NCBI GenBank assembly: GCA_902781245.1
Contig: CACZIP010000076.1
Coordinates: forward strand, 1 to 9,249
DNA: 9,249 nt
Direction: 5' to 3'
Origin: an uncultured Coriobacteriaceae bacterium
GTDB lineage: Bacteria > Actinomycetota > Coriobacteriia > Coriobacteriales > Eggerthellaceae
Every line of letters begins with the position of its first letter. Position 1 is the first letter of the stretch. Under the pieces are notes generated by a model that was not told the DNA's origin, made no database searches, and was given only the letters and a program-made list of their open reading frames with translations. Shown piece by piece: positions 7,490 to 9,249 of this stretch. The translations under genes and the position numbers were made by a program.

Positions 7490-7543
7490 AACCAAGGGTG
7501 GCCAACTCAACAGAAACAGCTGCGAAACCGTTTTACGAAAACG

Positions 7544-7577
7544 AAACGGCCGAAGGAATTGCCCCTTCGGCCGTTTT
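7544..7577 (+). terminator. bidirectional rho-independent terminator
   Basis: AAACGGCCGAAGG (7544-7556) and CCTTCGGCCGTTT (7564-7576) form a perfect 13-bp stem with a 7-base loop, followed by TTTT on plus. It lies 54 bp after the PBP stop and about 30 bp after the lipoprotein stop on the other strand. On minus the stem ends in GTTTCGTTTTC, so it can serve both converging genes. A second 7-bp hairpin, TGCTGCA/TGCAGCA at 7582-7602, sits between it and the lipoprotein stop. Confidence 0.88.
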
Positions 7578-7606
7578 CATGTGCTGCAGATTACATGCAG
7601 CAGAAC

Positions 7607-8101
7607 TTACGATTTTTGAGCCGCAGCTTCATCGCCCGCCTCGAGCGCGGCGACACCGTCATTGTAAAGCCCCTGAATCTCAGCTATGCGTTTGTCATAT
7701 TCCGACCAATCGAAACCGGAGTTGCTTGCATCTGTGTAAAGCTCAATATACCCATCAAGCGCCTCGCGCAATTTCGAGGTGCCTTCGACATAGTTCTCTT
7801 GAATATCCGCCATGTCATCGGGCGCTTCGATGCTTTCAAGCTTGTCAAGCGTCTTGTATGCGTTGCCTGCTTGAGAGCGCATGTTGACGATGTCGCCACG
7901 CGAAACGGCGTCGACGAAGCCGTCGAGGCTGGCATCGAGCTCTTCCATCGTTTGGTTGACTTGCGACATATAAGCGCGGTTAGCTTGCTGCTCTTCGTTC
8001 ATCGTTGCCGCGGGGCCACCAAAACAGCCGGTCATCAAGCATGCTGCAAGCGCGGTGGCACAGGCTGCAGCAGCGATTCTCGCAATAACGCCGCTCTTCA
8101 T
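7607..8101 (-). CDS. small predicted lipoprotein of unknown function
   Basis: 164 residues; I do not recognise the family. A basic N-terminus (MKSGVIAR) precedes a hydrophobic Ala-rich signal and a lipobox-like LMTGC with the acceptor Cys at 26, followed by FGGP. This predicts lipidation and anchoring outside the membrane. Met at the -3 position is slightly unusual. The mature part, about 138 residues, is acidic and looks fully helical (runs such as NQTMEELDASLDGFVDAV), with no Cys after C26 and no catalytic motif. The start at 8101 is chosen for the signal peptide and for GAGGAG (8110-8115) eight bases upstream. An upstream in-frame ATG at 8203 also has a good ribosome site (GGACGGAG, 8211-8218) but would add 34 residues before the signal. 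It follows the partial PBP on the same strand after 163 bp with no clear terminator between, so shared transcription and a cell-envelope role are plausible but unproven. Confidence 0.8.
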   Translation of the reverse strand: MKSGVIARIAAAACATALAACLMTGCFGGPAATMNEEQQANRAYMSQVNQTMEELDASLDGFVDAVSRGDIVNMRSQAGNAYKTLDKLESIEAPDDMADIQENYVEGTSKLREALDGYIELYTDASNSGFDWSEYDKRIAEIQGLYNDGVAALEAGDEAAAQKS

Positions 8102-8264
8102 GTACTGAACTCCTCGAATTATCGTGTGCTGGATACCATCGGTTTTCGTATAAACCTTATCATCGTTTGACCACGAACAATCGTAAACCACGCGAAAACG
8201 CATAGGAATACTCCGTCCTGTTACCTTTTCGCAAGACGGGAATACGCATCGTTTATTGCTGGGA

Positions 8265-9249
8265 TTAGGAAGCACTGGCGGAGGCGGCGCTCTTCTTCTC
8301 CTCTTCCTTCTTCTTCTCTTCCTCTTCCTTCTTCAAGCGTGCCTGGCGCTCGGCTTCGCTCTCGTAGTAGACATAGGTGCTGTGAATGTGACGATCGGGG
8401 TCGTCGTACGGTGTGAAAGCAGGGTACTCGGCATAGGGGAAATCTTCGGGCGTGATGCCGTAATAGTCCATGTAGTTGGTCGTGAACTGCCTGAACACCT
8501 CTGCACACGACCCTGTCGGAACCGACGATTGGTTTGTGGGGTCACCCACCCAAATGAATGCCGACACATGAGGCGTAATGCCACCGAACGTGATATCCAT
8601 GTAATTTTCGGACGTGCCCGTTTTGCCTGCTACCGGCTGACCGTTCCACAAAGCAGCAGCCGTACCTGTTCCGCTCGTCACAACAGTCTCCATGGAGTCT
8701 GTTACAGCGCGTGTTTGCTCCGTCGTGAGCACCTGCGTTGCGCGCTGCGCAGGATCGGTATCGTCGACGATAACGTTGCCATGACGGTCTTCGATCGTGG
8801 TTATAGCGCACAAATCGTGATGCACGCCACCATTGGCAATCGTCGAAAACGCGTTTGCCATTTCGAGCGGTGTGACGTTCTCGACGCCCAGCGTGAGCGT
8901 CGAGTAGGCCGACTCTTCGTTCAGGGGGCTGGTGATGCCCATCTCATGGGCGGTCTTCGCCACCTCGGAGGGGCCTATCGAAGTGATGAGACGCACAAAA
9001 CCCGTGTTGGATGACACGGTTAGAGCACCCGTCAACGTTCGGGTGCCGTAACTGACATTGTTGATGTTCTGCAGCGTATAGCCATCGACAGTGGCTGGCG
9101 ACGTGCAATCCACGTAAGTCGTGTTGGGGTCTATACCCATCTTGATGGCCGTCACCAGCGTGAACACCTTGAACACCGAACCGCACGGACGACCGCCGCC
9201 GCCTTGGCCAGTTGCAAGGTTCACTTCGCTGGCATCGTAGTCAGATCCA
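8265..9249 (-). CDS. class A penicillin-binding protein, C-terminal part (cut by right edge)
   Basis: Transpeptidase half of a second class A PBP; the N-terminal membrane anchor and presumed GT51 domain lie beyond the right edge. The frame is open to the last base, so the GTG at 9224 is an internal Val, not a start. Motifs in order: SxxK in RPCGSVFKVF (catalytic Ser codon 9177-9179, Lys 9168-9170), SxN in VSSNTGF (about 9006-9014) and KTG in AGKTGTSENY (Lys codon 8622-8624). All three are intact, so it should be active. The C-terminus is a Lys/Glu-rich, highly charged tail ending SAASASAS. Stretches such as ENVTPLEMANAFSTIANGGV and NGQPVAGKTGT match the PBP at 5456-7489 closely, making the two paralogs. 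A Cys stands two residues before the catalytic Ser, where its paralog has Ala. The stop is TAA; no terminator is evident before the lipoprotein gene. Confidence 0.93.
   Translation of the reverse strand, partial: GSDYDASEVNLATGQGGGGRPCGSVFKVFTLVTAIKMGIDPNTTYVDCTSPATVDGYTLQNINNVSYGTRTLTGALTVSSNTGFVRLITSIGPSEVAKTAHEMGITSPLNEESAYSTLTLGVENVTPLEMANAFSTIANGGVHHDLCAITTIEDRHGNVIVDDTDPAQRATQVLTTEQTRAVTDSMETVVTSGTGTAAALWNGQPVAGKTGTSENYMDITFGGITPHVSAFIWVGDPTNQSSVPTGSCAEVFRQFTTNYMDYYGITPEDFPYAEYPAFTPYDDPDRHIHSTYVYYESEAERQARLKKEEEEKKKEEEKKSAASASAS
8290..8334. repeat. 45-nt pyrimidine tract with 21-bp repeat period (codes the Lys/Glu tail)
   Basis: The plus strand has 45 uninterrupted C/T bases, so the coding strand is all A/G. 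CCTCTTCCTTCTTC occurs at 8300-8313 and again at 8321-8334, a 21-bp period. On minus it codes a run of Lys and Glu near the PBP C-terminus. Such tracts are prone to slippage and can form triplex DNA. Whole codons lost or gained would change only tail length. Confidence 0.85.

Noticed and set aside
9225..9249. GTG at 9224 as the start of a separate transpeptidase-only protein
   Set aside because: The frame stays open through the window edge with homologous-looking sequence (SDYDASEVNLATG), so this Val is internal and the gene is simply truncated by the window.

Overview
The window looks like a housekeeping stretch of a bacterial chromosome, most likely an actinobacterium of the class Coriobacteriia (Eggerthellaceae-like). 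I infer this from the 16S 5' end, which reads AGAGTTCGATCCTGGCTCAG, from the actinobacterial style of the proteins, and from a GC content I judge moderate to high by eye. No database was searched, so the genus is open.

Layout, left to right. (1) Positions 1-946 hold the 5' two thirds of a 16S rRNA gene on the minus strand, cut by the left edge. Its leader (about 947-1164) has a perfect 21-bp tandem duplication directly in front of the gene and several hairpins. A strong sigma70-type promoter (TTGACT, 17 bp, TAATAT) lies at 1171-1199. (2) Positions 1200-1531 are intergenic, with several short inverted repeats and one perfect 17-bp GC-rich hairpin that probably ends tyrS transcription. (3) Positions 1532-5312 (minus) are a two-gene unit: a U32-family protein of 840 residues followed 46 bp later by tyrosyl-tRNA synthetase. 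(4) A 143-bp divergent intergenic region carries a TATAAT box for the next gene. (5) Positions 5456-7489 (plus) encode a complete class A penicillin-binding protein (PBP), followed by a bidirectional terminator. (6) Positions 7607-8101 (minus) encode a small unrecognised lipoprotein. (7) Positions 8265-9249 (minus) are the transpeptidase half of a second, paralogous class A PBP, cut by the right edge.

The left part serves translation: rRNA, a tRNA synthetase, and a U32 protein whose relatives include RNA hydroxylases. The right part serves cell-wall synthesis: two PBPs with a lipoprotein gene between them. No mobile element, CRISPR array, tRNA or defence system is visible, and I see no convincing new multi-gene system. 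The best leads are the odd 16S 5' boundary, the second cysteine set and the inverted-repeat linker in the U32 protein, and the PBP/lipoprotein cluster.
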